From positions 1 through 10,396 of the forward strand of contig JAFZOA010000718.1 of assembly GCA_017550775.1 (NCBI GenBank): a DNA stretch of 10,396 bases, written 5' to 3'. Below the pieces are notes generated by a model. That model saw only the letters and a program-made list of their open reading frames with translations. It made no database searches and was not told where the DNA came from. A program made the position numbers and the translations under genes. Below, one piece after another: positions 1-6,816 of the stretch (positions are counted from its first letter, which is position 1; the number at the start of each line of letters is the position of its first letter). The stretch comes from Ruminiclostridium sp. (GTDB lineage: Bacteria > Bacillota_A > Clostridia > Oscillospirales > Ruminococcaceae).

Positions 1-1263
1 ATCATAGTTGTCGGAAACTTCGCGAGCGAGCATTCCCTCGCGGCGGTGGGCTCGACCACAGCTCTTGTGAACCTTATGACCAACCTGTTCCTCGGGCTTT
101 CCACCGGTGCGAACGTGCTCGCGTCGCACTACCTCGGCGCGGGGGACGGGAACCGTGTCAGCAAGACGGTACATACAGCCGTGCTGTTGAGCGTGATAAG
201 CGGACTGTTCCTGACGGCGGTGGGCTGTCTGTTCGCGGACGACCTTCTGGCGCTGATGCAGACCCCGGAGGAGGTGCTCGGGCTGTCGGCGCTGTATCTG
301 CGCATATACTTTGCGGGCATGACGGCTATGCTCATCTACAACCTCGGGAGCTCCATTCTCCGCGCAAAGGGCGACACAAAGCGCCCGCTGGTGTTCCTGA
401 CGGTATCGGGCGTTGTCAATGTGGTGCTGAATCTGCTGTTCGTGATCGTGTTTCAGATGGACGTCGCCGGCGTTGCGCTCGCGACGGTGATCTCGCAGTG
501 TCTGTCCGCGTTCCTTATCGTGCGCTGTCTGATGAAGGAGACAGACTCATTCCGTCTGGAGCCCGGCAAGCTGAAAATGGACGGTGCCACGGTAGCGAAA
601 ATGCTGAAGATAGGTGTTCCCGCCGGCTTTCAGGGAGTCGTGTTCGCGCTGTCGAATGTGGTGATTCAGTCATCGGTGAACGGCTTCGGTTCCACAGTCA
701 TGGCGGGGAGTGCCGCCGCCGCAAGCATCGAGGGCTTTATATGGGTGTCTATGAACGCGTTCTCTCAGGGGGCGCTCACCTTCACGAGTGCCAACATCGG
801 GGCGGGGAAGTACAGCCGCGTGAACCGTATCGCGGTGATATCCTGTGCCTGTGCGGCGACAGCCGGACTTGTTTTCGGCAATCTCGCTTACCTTCTCGGA
901 AGGCCGCTTCTCGGCATCTATGACCCGCGTCCCGAGGTGATAGAAGCGGGACTGGTCAGAATGAGCCTTGTCTGTACGATGTACTGCACCTGCGGGCTTA
1001 TGGACTGCATAGTCGGTTCGATACGCGGTATGCAGTACGCGGTCACGCCGACGATAGTGTCCATGCTCGGGGCGTGCGGACTTCGCATACTGTGGATATT
1101 CACGGGGTTCACGCTCCCGGAGTTCCACACCGAGTTCTGGCTGTTCATGTCCTACCCTGCATCGTGGATAATCACGTTTTTAGTCCACCTGATATGCTTC
1201 TTTTTCATGCGGCGAAAGCTTCCTGCCTCCGACGCGGACAGCCCTGTCGCAGTCTCACAGTGA
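1..1263 (+). CDS. MATE-family multidrug/cation antiporter, 5' partial
   Basis: Inner-membrane exporter of the MATE family, which uses Na+ or H+ gradients to expel drugs or metabolites. The reading frame is open from the first base, so the start lies upstream; 420 residues are visible and roughly 30-40 N-terminal residues are missing compared with the usual ~450. The internal GTG at 46 is not the start, because the residues before it (IIVVGNF, then SLAAVGSTT) match the conserved first helix of the family. The protein is a string of hydrophobic helices in two homologous halves: YLGAGDGNRV near residue 44 is echoed by NIGAGKYSRV near residue 265, and GVPAGFQG opens the second half. The C-terminus is short and polar after FFFMRRK. 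It is codirectional with the flagellar genes but separated from them by about 220 bp with a promoter, so it is probably not part of that operon. Family assignment is firm; substrate is unknown. Confidence 0.93.
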   Translation: MIVVGNFASEHSLAAVGSTTALVNLMTNLFLGLSTGANVLASHYLGAGDGNRVSKTVHTAVLLSVISGLFLTAVGCLFADDLLALMQTPEEVLGLSALYLRIYFAGMTAMLIYNLGSSILRAKGDTKRPLVFLTVSGVVNVVLNLLFVIVFQMDVAGVALATVISQCLSAFLIVRCLMKETDSFRLEPGKLKMDGATVAKMLKIGVPAGFQGVVFALSNVVIQSSVNGFGSTVMAGSAAAASIEGFIWVSMNAFSQGALTFTSANIGAGKYSRVNRIAVISCACAATAGLVFGNLAYLLGRPLLGIYDPRPEVIEAGLVRMSLVCTMYCTCGLMDCIVGSIRGMQYAVTPTIVSMLGACGLRILWIFTGFTLPEFHTEFWLFMSYPASWIITFLVHLICFFFMRRKLPASDADSPVAVSQ

Positions 1264-1277
1264 TATATCGGTAAGAT

Positions 1278-1305
1278 CAGCCCGCCGCAGTGTTGCAGCG
1301 GGCTG
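1278..1305 (+). terminator. Hairpin after the MATE gene, weak terminator candidate
   Basis: An 8-bp GC-rich stem (CAGCCCGC at 1278-1285 with GCGGGCTG at 1298-1305) extends inward by three more pairs (1287-1289 with 1294-1296) across one mismatch, leaving a 4-nt loop. It begins 14 bp after the MATE stop codon, where a terminator is expected. It is followed by AAAATGTG and not by a T-run, so it is not a canonical intrinsic terminator; it may be a 3'-end-protecting hairpin or act with Rho. Confidence 0.4.
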
Positions 1306-1397
1306 AAAATGTGCATAAATATGAACGCGGCGTTAGTGGATAATTAACAAAATTTTCGGATATATTGCTTGAAATCATAGAAAGTTACAAAAATTCA

Positions 1398-1426
1398 TTG
1401 ACTTTTGCGCTATATTTGTGTATAAT
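1398..1426 (+). promoter_or_regulatory. Sigma-A promoter of the fliK-led flagellar operon
   Basis: The -35 box TTGACT (1398-1403) and the -10 box TATAAT (1421-1426) are separated by exactly 17 bp, a near-perfect housekeeping promoter. AT-rich sequence with A-tracts lies just upstream (about 1345-1397) and could act as an UP element. The start of transcription should fall near 1433, about 54 nt before the fliK ATG. A 6-bp inverted repeat, CTATAT (1410-1415) and ATATAG (1433-1438), flanks the -10 box and might be an operator, but AT-rich chance is likely. In the leader, AAGGG (1445-1449) and CCCTT (1458-1462) form a small hairpin that runs into four Ts. No sigma-28 (TAAA-15-GCCGATAA) box is seen. 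Confidence 0.85.
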
Positions 1427-1472
1427 GTGTTTATATAGTAGTATAAGGGTAATTATGCCCTTTTGCACTGCG

Positions 1473-1482
1473 AAAGGAGGTG
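1473..1482 (+). promoter_or_regulatory. Strong ribosome binding site that fixes the fliK start
   Basis: AAAGGAGGTG is almost fully complementary to the 16S rRNA 3' end. Its GGAGG core (1476-1480) sits 6 nt before the ATG at 1487. This favours 1487 over the in-frame TTG at 1463, which has no such site and would place this purine block inside the coding region. Confidence 0.9.
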
Positions 1483-1486
1483 TAAT

Positions 1487-3175
1487 ATGGTAACGAACGC
1501 GATAAATACGGATCTTAAGGTGAATGCACCGGGCGGAACGAAGGCGCGCGAGACTGACGGAGGATTTTCCGATGTGCTCGGAAACGTAAGTTCGGAGAAC
1601 GGACGCAGACAGCCGGGTCTTTCGGGTTCGGGCAGAAGCGATGCGGACAGAGAGTTCAGCTATACGAAGAAGGGCTCCGAAACTGTGCGCAGTTCCGAAA
1701 GCGGTACCCAAAAGGTTAGCGACCAAAGGTTCGGACAGCAGGACAGACCCGCTGTTGACGAAGTCAAGGCAGATGAGCTGCTGAGCCAGGCTGCCGAGAC
1801 CGTGACAAGGACCGTTGCGGAATCGGGTGAAACTCCCACAAAGGAAGAAGCCGCCGAGATGATGAGCGACGCTCTTAAGAGCATCGTGTCGTCGAAGGAG
1901 GATAATTCCGGGAACGGAGAGGAAACCGCCGAGGTCGTTGAAGGGCTTGTCGAAGTGCTTGCGGTCGTGATCGCGGAAATGAACGGTACTGCGGGCGGCG
2001 TTCAGGATGTAGGGAATGATATCCCGGCTGACGAAACAAACGCGATACCGACAGACGAACCGGCTATCCATGTGATAACCCCGGATTCCTCGTTCCTCAT
2101 GACCGAGAAGCACGTTGAAGCGGCTATGATCGCCGAGAGCGGCGCGCAGACGGAATATCCCGTACCGGAATACGCCGACGAGTTCGAGGAAATGCTCGGA
2201 ACGATCCTCTACGACGATAAGAGCGAGCTTGACGACTACGGGCTGAAATTCACCGAGAACGCAAGAGAGATGTTTGCAGGACGCACGGAGTTCGACGACA
2301 GGATATTCTCCGACGGAAAGAGCCTTATCGAGAAGGTGCTCGCAAAGCTTGAAACGGAGAGTACAGAGGACGGCGTGCCGATCACGGAGATGCAGGTAGT
2401 CAAGGACACTGCGGAAATGCTGGGTCAGATCATCGAAGAGGCGAAGAAAAAGCTCAACCTCACGGATGTGAAGTACGAGCGCGTTGCGGGTGAGAACGAA
2501 GAGACAACTCCGCTCATTCAGGACACGCACATCAGACTTTCGCACGAGATGAACAGAAGCGACCGCACGGACGAGCTGGATCATATCCTAAACGGACACG
2601 AGACCGCTAAGAACAGCGGACGGTTCGACGTTTCCGACGATGACAGCGCCCCGAAGACAGAGACCTACGACGCGGTACATCTGTCGGCGCAGCTCATGGG
2701 AAGCAGGACAGAGACCGATATCCCCGTTGAAAGAATGCCGGCGGCGGAGGAAACGGCGGAGATCAGGCCTCCCGAAATACAGACCGCGGAGGAGATACTT
2801 GACCGTATCCAGAGTATGCAGGACGATCACACCGAGTTCACAATGGTGCTCAACCCCGAGAGCCTCGGACGCATCACGGTAAAGCTCGTAATGGCGGGTG
2901 AGAGAACGGCGGTGGAGATCACGGCGGAAAACCCCGAGACAAGGGCAATACTTGCGGCAAGATCCGAAAATCTCCAGACGATGCTTCGCGATAACGGCGT
3001 TGAGCTCGAACGGTATCAGGTGGTCTCCGAACAGGAGGACGCTATGTTCCGGGATCAAAGCTATGAGGGAAGCAGCAGGAACCCCTACTCACGGGACGAC
3101 GGCGGGAACGGCGAAGACTCCGATGACGACAGCGACAACGGAGAAAGCTTCTACGACATTCTCGGAAATATCTGA
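1487..3175 (+). CDS. fliK: Flagellar hook-length control protein FliK
   Basis: FliK is a secreted ruler that measures the growing hook and switches the type III export gate from hook to filament substrates. The product is 562 residues from the ATG at 1487. Residues 1 to about 440 are hydrophilic, poorly conserved and rich in Glu, Asp, Ser and Thr, as expected for the ruler part. The conserved C-terminal Flg_hook domain (PF02120 type) is at about 449-515, with FTMVLNPESLGRITVKL, a run of the form VEITAENPETRAIL, and LQTMLRDNGVEL. The last 45 residues are an Asp/Gly/Asn-rich tail. FlgD begins 17 bp downstream with its own ribosome binding site, matching the fliK-flgD order in Firmicutes. Here fliK is the first gene after the promoter; in Bacillus and most Clostridia the fliE-fliJ block precedes it. 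Identification rests on the C-terminal domain plus context. Confidence 0.93.
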   Translation: MVTNAINTDLKVNAPGGTKARETDGGFSDVLGNVSSENGRRQPGLSGSGRSDADREFSYTKKGSETVRSSESGTQKVSDQRFGQQDRPAVDEVKADELLSQAAETVTRTVAESGETPTKEEAAEMMSDALKSIVSSKEDNSGNGEETAEVVEGLVEVLAVVIAEMNGTAGGVQDVGNDIPADETNAIPTDEPAIHVITPDSSFLMTEKHVEAAMIAESGAQTEYPVPEYADEFEEMLGTILYDDKSELDDYGLKFTENAREMFAGRTEFDDRIFSDGKSLIEKVLAKLETESTEDGVPITEMQVVKDTAEMLGQIIEEAKKKLNLTDVKYERVAGENEETTPLIQDTHIRLSHEMNRSDRTDELDHILNGHETAKNSGRFDVSDDDSAPKTETYDAVHLSAQLMGSRTETDIPVERMPAAEETAEIRPPEIQTAEEILDRIQSMQDDHTEFTMVLNPESLGRITVKLVMAGERTAVEITAENPETRAILAARSENLQTMLRDNGVELERYQVVSEQEDAMFRDQSYEGSSRNPYSRDDGGNGEDSDDDSDNGESFYDILGNI

Positions 3176-3192
3176 CAAAAGGAGGAAGAATA

Positions 3193-4044
3193 ATGGCAAA
3201 CACGATCGAAGGCATAGCTTCCCCGCAGAGCAACTACGAAAAGTACAAGGATATGTTCACCGATAAGCACGACCTTATCACAATGGACAACTTCTATTCG
3301 CTGCTTGTGGCGGAGATGCAGAATCAGGATCCCCTTGAGCCTACGTCAAACACCGAGTTCATTTCTCAGATGGCGAGCTTCACGGCTCTGAGCGCACAGC
3401 AGGACTCTTTTGAGGTCCAGCAGCAGAACTACGCCAACTCTCTTATCGGAAAGACAGTCACCGTATCTACGGGCGACGGCAACACCGAGACAGGCGTTGT
3501 TGCATTCGTAAAGAGCGGCGATACACCGCAGATCAATGTGAACGGCACGAATTACAATCTCAGCGCGATCGCTCAGGTTCGTGACGACAGCACGAGCGGA
3601 GCTGCGGGCATAGGCGACTACGGCGCATTCGCGGCAGGGATACTCGGAAAGACGGCTGTGGTACAGTCCATGGACGCAATGGGAAATACCTATATTGACG
3701 AGGGCAGAGTTGACTCCCTTGAGATCGAAAAAGGAAATGTCCGCGTGATAGTCAACGGCTATGCGTACGACGCAACAGACATCGTAAAGGTTAGCGAGAG
3801 CGCTGCGGCTCAGACCTCGGCACCCGACGACGACGATTACGAAGCGGCTGAAACAGCGGCGGCACCGGTAACACCCGCAGCAGCGCAGACTCCGGTACAG
3901 CCCCCCGTACAGACACCCGCGGCGACCGAGGAAGAAGCGGTAAGTACAGCCGATGTGACACGTATACCGGCGGCGGTAAGCACCGACGATGAAGACATCG
4001 AGGATTACGAAGACAACAACGATATCTATGAGCTGTTTGAATGA
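3193..4044 (+). CDS. flgD: Flagellar hook assembly (hook cap) protein FlgD
   Basis: FlgD forms the temporary cap at the tip of the growing hook and guides FlgE polymerisation. Its ATG follows AAAAGGAGGAAG closely. The N-terminal part is diagnostic: residues 33-70 contain NFYSLLVAEMQNQDPLEP and TEFISQMASFTALSAQQ, the FlgD export/cap signature. A small beta domain follows at about 83-130 (LIGKTVTV, NVNGTNYNLSAIAQV). A second, similar copy lies at about 149-200 (ILGKTAVVQ, VIVNGYAYDATDIVKV). Residues 202-283 are a low-complexity tail rich in Ala, Pro, Thr, Glu and Asp, ending in an acidic stretch. Bacillus FlgD is about 140 residues with one such domain, so this 283-residue protein carries an apparent duplication plus a tail. 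The next gene starts 18 bp downstream. Confidence 0.95.
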   Translation: MANTIEGIASPQSNYEKYKDMFTDKHDLITMDNFYSLLVAEMQNQDPLEPTSNTEFISQMASFTALSAQQDSFEVQQQNYANSLIGKTVTVSTGDGNTETGVVAFVKSGDTPQINVNGTNYNLSAIAQVRDDSTSGAAGIGDYGAFAAGILGKTAVVQSMDAMGNTYIDEGRVDSLEIEKGNVRVIVNGYAYDATDIVKVSESAAAQTSAPDDDDYEAAETAAAPVTPAAAQTPVQPPVQTPAATEEEAVSTADVTRIPAAVSTDDEDIEDYEDNNDIYELFE

Positions 4045-4062
4045 GCTCCGGAAAGGTAAGGG

Positions 4063-4473
4063 ATGCAGATGCTTATAAGTGAGTATCTTGCCGGACGCAA
4101 TTCGATAACCGTCTCCACCGGAAATGCCGGACAGGGATTCGCCCCCGGTAAAAAGGTGCAGGAAAACGACGGGGCGGGAAGCTTCGCGGAACAGCTCCAG
4201 ACAAGTCTCGGAAAAAAGGAGCTTGAGTTTTCGGGTCACGCTATAAGGAGACTTGAAAGCAGACAGATAGATGTATCGGAGAACGACCGCATCGAGAGGC
4301 TGAACCGGGGTGTTGAGCTCGCGGCGGAGAAGGGCAGCGAAGAAAGCCTTATCCTCGTTGACAGCACGGCGTTTATCGTAAGCGTAAAGAACAATACCGT
4401 TATCACAACGGTCTCGGCAGACGATCTTAAAGGAAACGTATTCACCAACATTGATTCCGCCGTAATAGTATAA
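4063..4473 (+). CDS. TIGR02530-type flagellar operon protein
   Basis: This small cytosolic-looking protein (136 residues, no signal peptide or membrane helix) matches my recollection of the TIGR02530 'flagellar operon protein' family, found between flgD and flgE in many Firmicutes. No function has been firmly assigned. Residues 1-50 are variable. The conserved part starts at about residue 55 with FSGHAIRRLESRQIDV, continues with ELAAEKGSEESLILVD and AFIVSVKNNTVITTV, and ends with NVFTNIDSAVIV. Start choice: ATG at 4063 has AAAGG (4052-4056) 6 nt upstream; an in-frame ATG at 4069 is also possible. Position between the hook cap and hook genes suggests a role in hook export or assembly, but that is inference from context only. 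Confidence 0.88.
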   Translation: MQMLISEYLAGRNSITVSTGNAGQGFAPGKKVQENDGAGSFAEQLQTSLGKKELEFSGHAIRRLESRQIDVSENDRIERLNRGVELAAEKGSEESLILVDSTAFIVSVKNNTVITTVSADDLKGNVFTNIDSAVIV

Positions 4474-4485
4474 GTCGGACCGAGG

Positions 4486-4542
4486 GAGCGTAAGGAACGC
4501 TCACCAAGGAGACTCAGCCGTCCCGAACGACAGACGGACGGC
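4486..4542 (+). other. Two hairpins in the flgE leader region
   Basis: The 100-bp gap before flgE holds two adjacent inverted repeats. One is GAGCGT (4486-4491) with ACGCTC (4497-4502), a 6-bp stem and 5-nt loop. The other is GCCGTCC (4517-4523) with GGACGGC (4536-4542), a 7-bp stem and 12-nt loop. Neither is followed by a T-run, so termination is unlikely. No promoter boxes are seen. They may act as RNA processing or stability elements upstream of the highly expressed hook gene; that role is inferred. Confidence 0.45.
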
Positions 4543-4573
4543 ATACGGCGGCGCAAAGAAAGGAATAACCGCT

Positions 4574-6367
4574 ATGATGAAATCATTATATTCCGGAGTT
4601 GCCGGAATGAAAACTCATAACCAGAGAATGGACGTTATAGGCAACAATATCTCCAACGTCAATACAACAGGCTACAAGACAAGTGCAGTTACCTTCAAGG
4701 ATGTATATTATCAGACCAAATCCAACGCCTCCGCCGGCGACGCTATCAACGGCGGTAAGAACCCCACCCAGGTAGGTTACGGCTCACAGCTCGGTACCAT
4801 TTCGCAGGTAATGGTACAGTCCGGCTTTACATACAGCGACAGCGTTTTCGACTGTGCGCTCCAGGGCGAGGGCTTCTTCCAGGTAATGGACAATTCTGGC
4901 AACATCTACTATACCCGCGCGGGTAAGTTCTCCGTGGACAGCTACGGCAATATATGCGACCCCTCCGGAAACATGGTGCTCGGTGTTGCGGGCGACCCCA
5001 CCGGCGTTGAGACCGGTATGTCCCAGCGTATCAACCTCAAAGTCCCCGCTGTTGAAAACAACGTGGCGAGCGCTACCAAGACCGTTGACGGATACGATAT
5101 CGGCATCCGCGCGGACTCCTACGGCGAGGACGGCAATATCTCCTTCACTATCGTGGATTCCGACACGCCCTACGCGACAAGAACGGGCTCAAGCCTTACG
5201 ATCTACATGAACCTCGACCAGGACTTCGGCGGCGAGGAATTTGAACGTATAAACAAGCTGCTTGCGGACGAATCCACGGCAGGCACGGTCACCGATACAA
5301 TGAAGAGAAACGCGGTTGACAATGCCCGCAAGGAATTTGAGGCTGCGGTAAACGAAGCTATCAATCAGGGTGGTATCGGACTTCCGGACGGCGTTGTTCC
5401 GCTCCACTTCGATTTCGAGACCCTTCCGTCATACGACGATGTTCAGGCTATGCAGGCGAAGAACACTCTTACGATCTCTTACAAGACGGCGGCTACCGAG
5501 ACGGCAGCTTCCCAGGAGATCAAGATGGATATCGAGGTCACAGCGGATACCGCGGGCGAGTTCGCAAACAAGTACGAGGTGGACTTCAAGCTTTCCGATT
5601 CGCAGAACACAGTCAGTGCAAAGTGGAAGGACAGCATCCTTACTGTCGTTATCCCGGCAGGCGGACAGTATTATAAGGAAGACGGCGTTACCCTCTATGA
5701 CAGCCTTGAAGAGGCGATAAACGACGCTATCAAGAAGGCGGCGGGCGAGGACGACACCAGAAGACTTACCACCAAGATTTCAACGTACACCGAGACTGTT
5801 GAGACCACAACGGATCCCGATACCGGCGAAGAGACAAAGACAACCACCAAGACCGAATACACCGGCAACTTCAATCTTACGAACGCTATCGGCAGGACCA
5901 CAGAGCGTCTGGGTCTCGATAACGGCCGTGACAACTTCTTCGCGGATATCGCTTCCGCACTCAGCACCGTAACTCTCACCGACGGACGTACAGCCAAGGA
6001 GCAGGCAGTGGACGACCTCGAAGTTATCCAGATCGACACCGACGGTACTATCTACGGCCGTCATGCCGTACACGGACTGCTGGTGCTCGGACGTATCGAC
6101 ATAGCTACCTTCGAGAACCCGACCGGTCTCGAACAGGTAGGTACGACAATGTGGAGAGAATCTCTCGCGTCCGGTCCCGCACAGGTCAAGATCGCGGGAA
6201 GCAACGGTGCCGGCGAGGTAATTCAGGGCGCGCTCGAAATGTCGAACGTTGACCTTGCGCAGGAGTTCTCGGACATGATAATCACGCAGAGAGGCTATCA
6301 GGCGAACTCGCGTATCATCACGGTATCCGATACCATGCTCGAAGAGCTCATCAACCTCAAACGTTAA
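4574..6367 (+). CDS. flgE: Flagellar hook protein FlgE, long variant
   Basis: FlgE is the structural subunit of the hook, the flexible joint between motor and filament. The first ATG (4574) has AGGA 9 nt upstream; a second Met follows at once. The N-terminal rod/hook signature is clear at residues 2-45 (SLYSGVAGMKTHNQRMDVIG, then NNISNVNTTGYK), followed by the D1 region with LQGEGFFQV at 96-104 and YTRAGKFSVDSYGN at 113-126. The C-terminal part has IDTDGTIYGR (487-496), LGRIDIATFENPTGLEQVG (505-523) and the coiled-coil end NVDLAQEFSDMIITQRGYQA (558-577). At 597 residues it is much longer than the usual 400-450 because of a central outer-domain insertion at about 170-470. That insertion contains two similar segments (about 174-268 and 319-391) and a Thr/Glu-rich stretch (404-430). 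FlgG and FlgF share the ends, but the length and the place after flgD favour FlgE. Confidence 0.94.
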   Translation: MMKSLYSGVAGMKTHNQRMDVIGNNISNVNTTGYKTSAVTFKDVYYQTKSNASAGDAINGGKNPTQVGYGSQLGTISQVMVQSGFTYSDSVFDCALQGEGFFQVMDNSGNIYYTRAGKFSVDSYGNICDPSGNMVLGVAGDPTGVETGMSQRINLKVPAVENNVASATKTVDGYDIGIRADSYGEDGNISFTIVDSDTPYATRTGSSLTIYMNLDQDFGGEEFERINKLLADESTAGTVTDTMKRNAVDNARKEFEAAVNEAINQGGIGLPDGVVPLHFDFETLPSYDDVQAMQAKNTLTISYKTAATETAASQEIKMDIEVTADTAGEFANKYEVDFKLSDSQNTVSAKWKDSILTVVIPAGGQYYKEDGVTLYDSLEEAINDAIKKAAGEDDTRRLTTKISTYTETVETTTDPDTGEETKTTTKTEYTGNFNLTNAIGRTTERLGLDNGRDNFFADIASALSTVTLTDGRTAKEQAVDDLEVIQIDTDGTIYGRHAVHGLLVLGRIDIATFENPTGLEQVGTTMWRESLASGPAQVKIAGSNGAGEVIQGALEMSNVDLAQEFSDMIITQRGYQANSRIITVSDTMLEELINLKR

Positions 6368-6413
6368 CCTTTATCCTTTGGGCGGCGGGGGCTTGTCCCC
6401 TGCCGCGTAAAGG
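6368..6413 (+). other. Strong GC hairpin between flgE and flbD
   Basis: GCGGCGGGGG (6382-6391) pairs with CCCCTGCCGC (6397-6406) over 10 bp with one G-U pair and a 5-nt loop. An outer 6-bp arm, CCTTTA (6368-6373) with TAAAGG (6408-6413), closes it over an 8/1 internal loop. It begins directly after the flgE stop codon. No T-run follows, so it does not look like a full terminator; a 3'-end stabiliser for flgE mRNA, a partial transcription block, or a dispersed REP-like palindrome are possible. Confidence 0.6.
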
Positions 6414-6469
6414 CATGATACCGTGCCGGAGGATACGGCGCGGAATAAAACTTGGGTCAGGGTAAAATT

Positions 6470-6682
6470 ATGGTTATATTGACAAAACTCAACGGCAAGG
6501 ACATCATGATAAACGAGGACAGCATAGAGACCGTCACCGAAACGCCGGATACGGTCATCACTATGACCAACGGCCACAGCTACATAGTCCAGGAGTCCGT
6601 TGAGGAGATCTTCCGCAAGATAGTCGGCTTCAACCGCGCCTGCAGAGCGCGCGCGAGCAGGGAAGGTCACAGGGACGAATAG
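6470..6682 (+). CDS. swrD: FlbD/SwrD family flagellar protein
   Basis: This 70-residue protein belongs to the FlbD family; the Bacillus subtilis member SwrD (YlzI) is encoded in the same operon position after flgE and increases the power of flagellar motors, supporting swarming. The family pattern is visible throughout: MVILTKLNGKDIMIN at the start, IETVTETPDTVITMTNG at about 19-35, and YIVQESVEEIFRKI at 38-51. A basic tail of about 18 residues (NRACRARASREGHRDE) follows. The ATG at 6470 is chosen because family members start with a Met-hydrophobic-LTxLNG pattern; an in-frame TTG at 6452 would add six unneeded residues. Its ribosome binding site (CAGGG, 6459-6463) is weak. It lies just before motA/motB, consistent with action on the stator. 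The family's biochemical mechanism is not settled. Confidence 0.9.
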   Translation: MVILTKLNGKDIMINEDSIETVTETPDTVITMTNGHSYIVQESVEEIFRKIVGFNRACRARASREGHRDE

Positions 6683-6695
6683 TTCTTACATTTTA

Positions 6696-6775
6696 CGCAC
6701 GATCCCGGATGCACACCGCGTGTCTTACGGAACATAGCAGGGTCGTGTTTTTCGGCGCGTATCCGGGTTTGTGCG
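6696..6775 (+). other. Long imperfect inverted repeat before motA, possible structured RNA leader
   Basis: The arms at 6696-6712 and 6759-6775 pair over 17 positions with one T-T mismatch and two G-U pairs: CGCAC with GTGCG, then CCCGGATGC with GCGTATCCGGG minus two unpaired-end bases. Precisely, CCCGGAT (6704-6710) pairs with ATCCGGG (6761-6767), and 6711-6712 pair with 6759-6760. The enclosed 46 nt can hold ACAC-CGC-GTGT (6713-6723) and a second weak stem (6729-6735 with 6745-6751), giving a three-way junction. I recognise no known riboswitch: the conserved c-di-GMP-I core (GCAAA / GGGACGCAAAGCC) is absent. The motA ribosome binding site lies 28 nt after the structure. Confidence 0.55.
6698..6752 (+). 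terminator. Possible intrinsic terminator or attenuator in the flbD-motA gap
   Basis: CACGA-T-CCC (6698-6706) can pair with GGGTCGTG (6740-6747) over 8 bp with one bulged T, followed at once by TTTTT (6748-6752). The loop is long (33 nt) but can fold internally. The left arm is the same sequence used by the larger inverted repeat at 6696-6775, so the two folds exclude each other. It could reduce read-through from the hook genes into the stator genes. The long loop keeps confidence modest. Confidence 0.4.
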
Positions 6776-6802
6776 ACTTATGAATAAAGTATAAAATCAA
6801 CT

Positions 6803-6808
6803 GGAGGG
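6803..6808 (+). promoter_or_regulatory. Ribosome binding site supporting the TTG start of motA
   Basis: GGAGGG at 6803-6808 lies 8 nt before the TTG at 6817. The next in-frame ATG (6829) would be 20 nt away, too far for this site, so the TTG is the likely start. Confidence 0.85.
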
Positions 6809-6816
6809 AACCTGTT

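Noticed and set aside
1385..2584. Long open frame of 399 codons on the minus strand over fliK
   Set aside because: It lies fully opposite fliK, whose C-terminal domain, ribosome binding site and context are clear. The translation has no recognisable domain and the openness is explained by codon bias on the plus strand.
3346..4239. Minus-strand open frame of 297 codons over flgD and the following gene
   Set aside because: The product is Arg/Cys/Val-rich with no family pattern and has no ribosome binding site of note; it is antisense to two genuine genes.
6696..6775. c-di-GMP-I (GEMM) riboswitch before the stator genes
   Set aside because: Such riboswitches occur before flagellar genes in Clostridia, but the conserved GCAAA and GGGACGCAAAGCC-type core elements are not present.
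6768..6795. Possible promoter before motA (TTTGTG ... TATAAA)
   Set aside because: The -10-like TATAAA (6790-6795) has only poor -35 candidates (TTTGTG at 16 bp or TTGTGC at 15 bp), so I do not call it.
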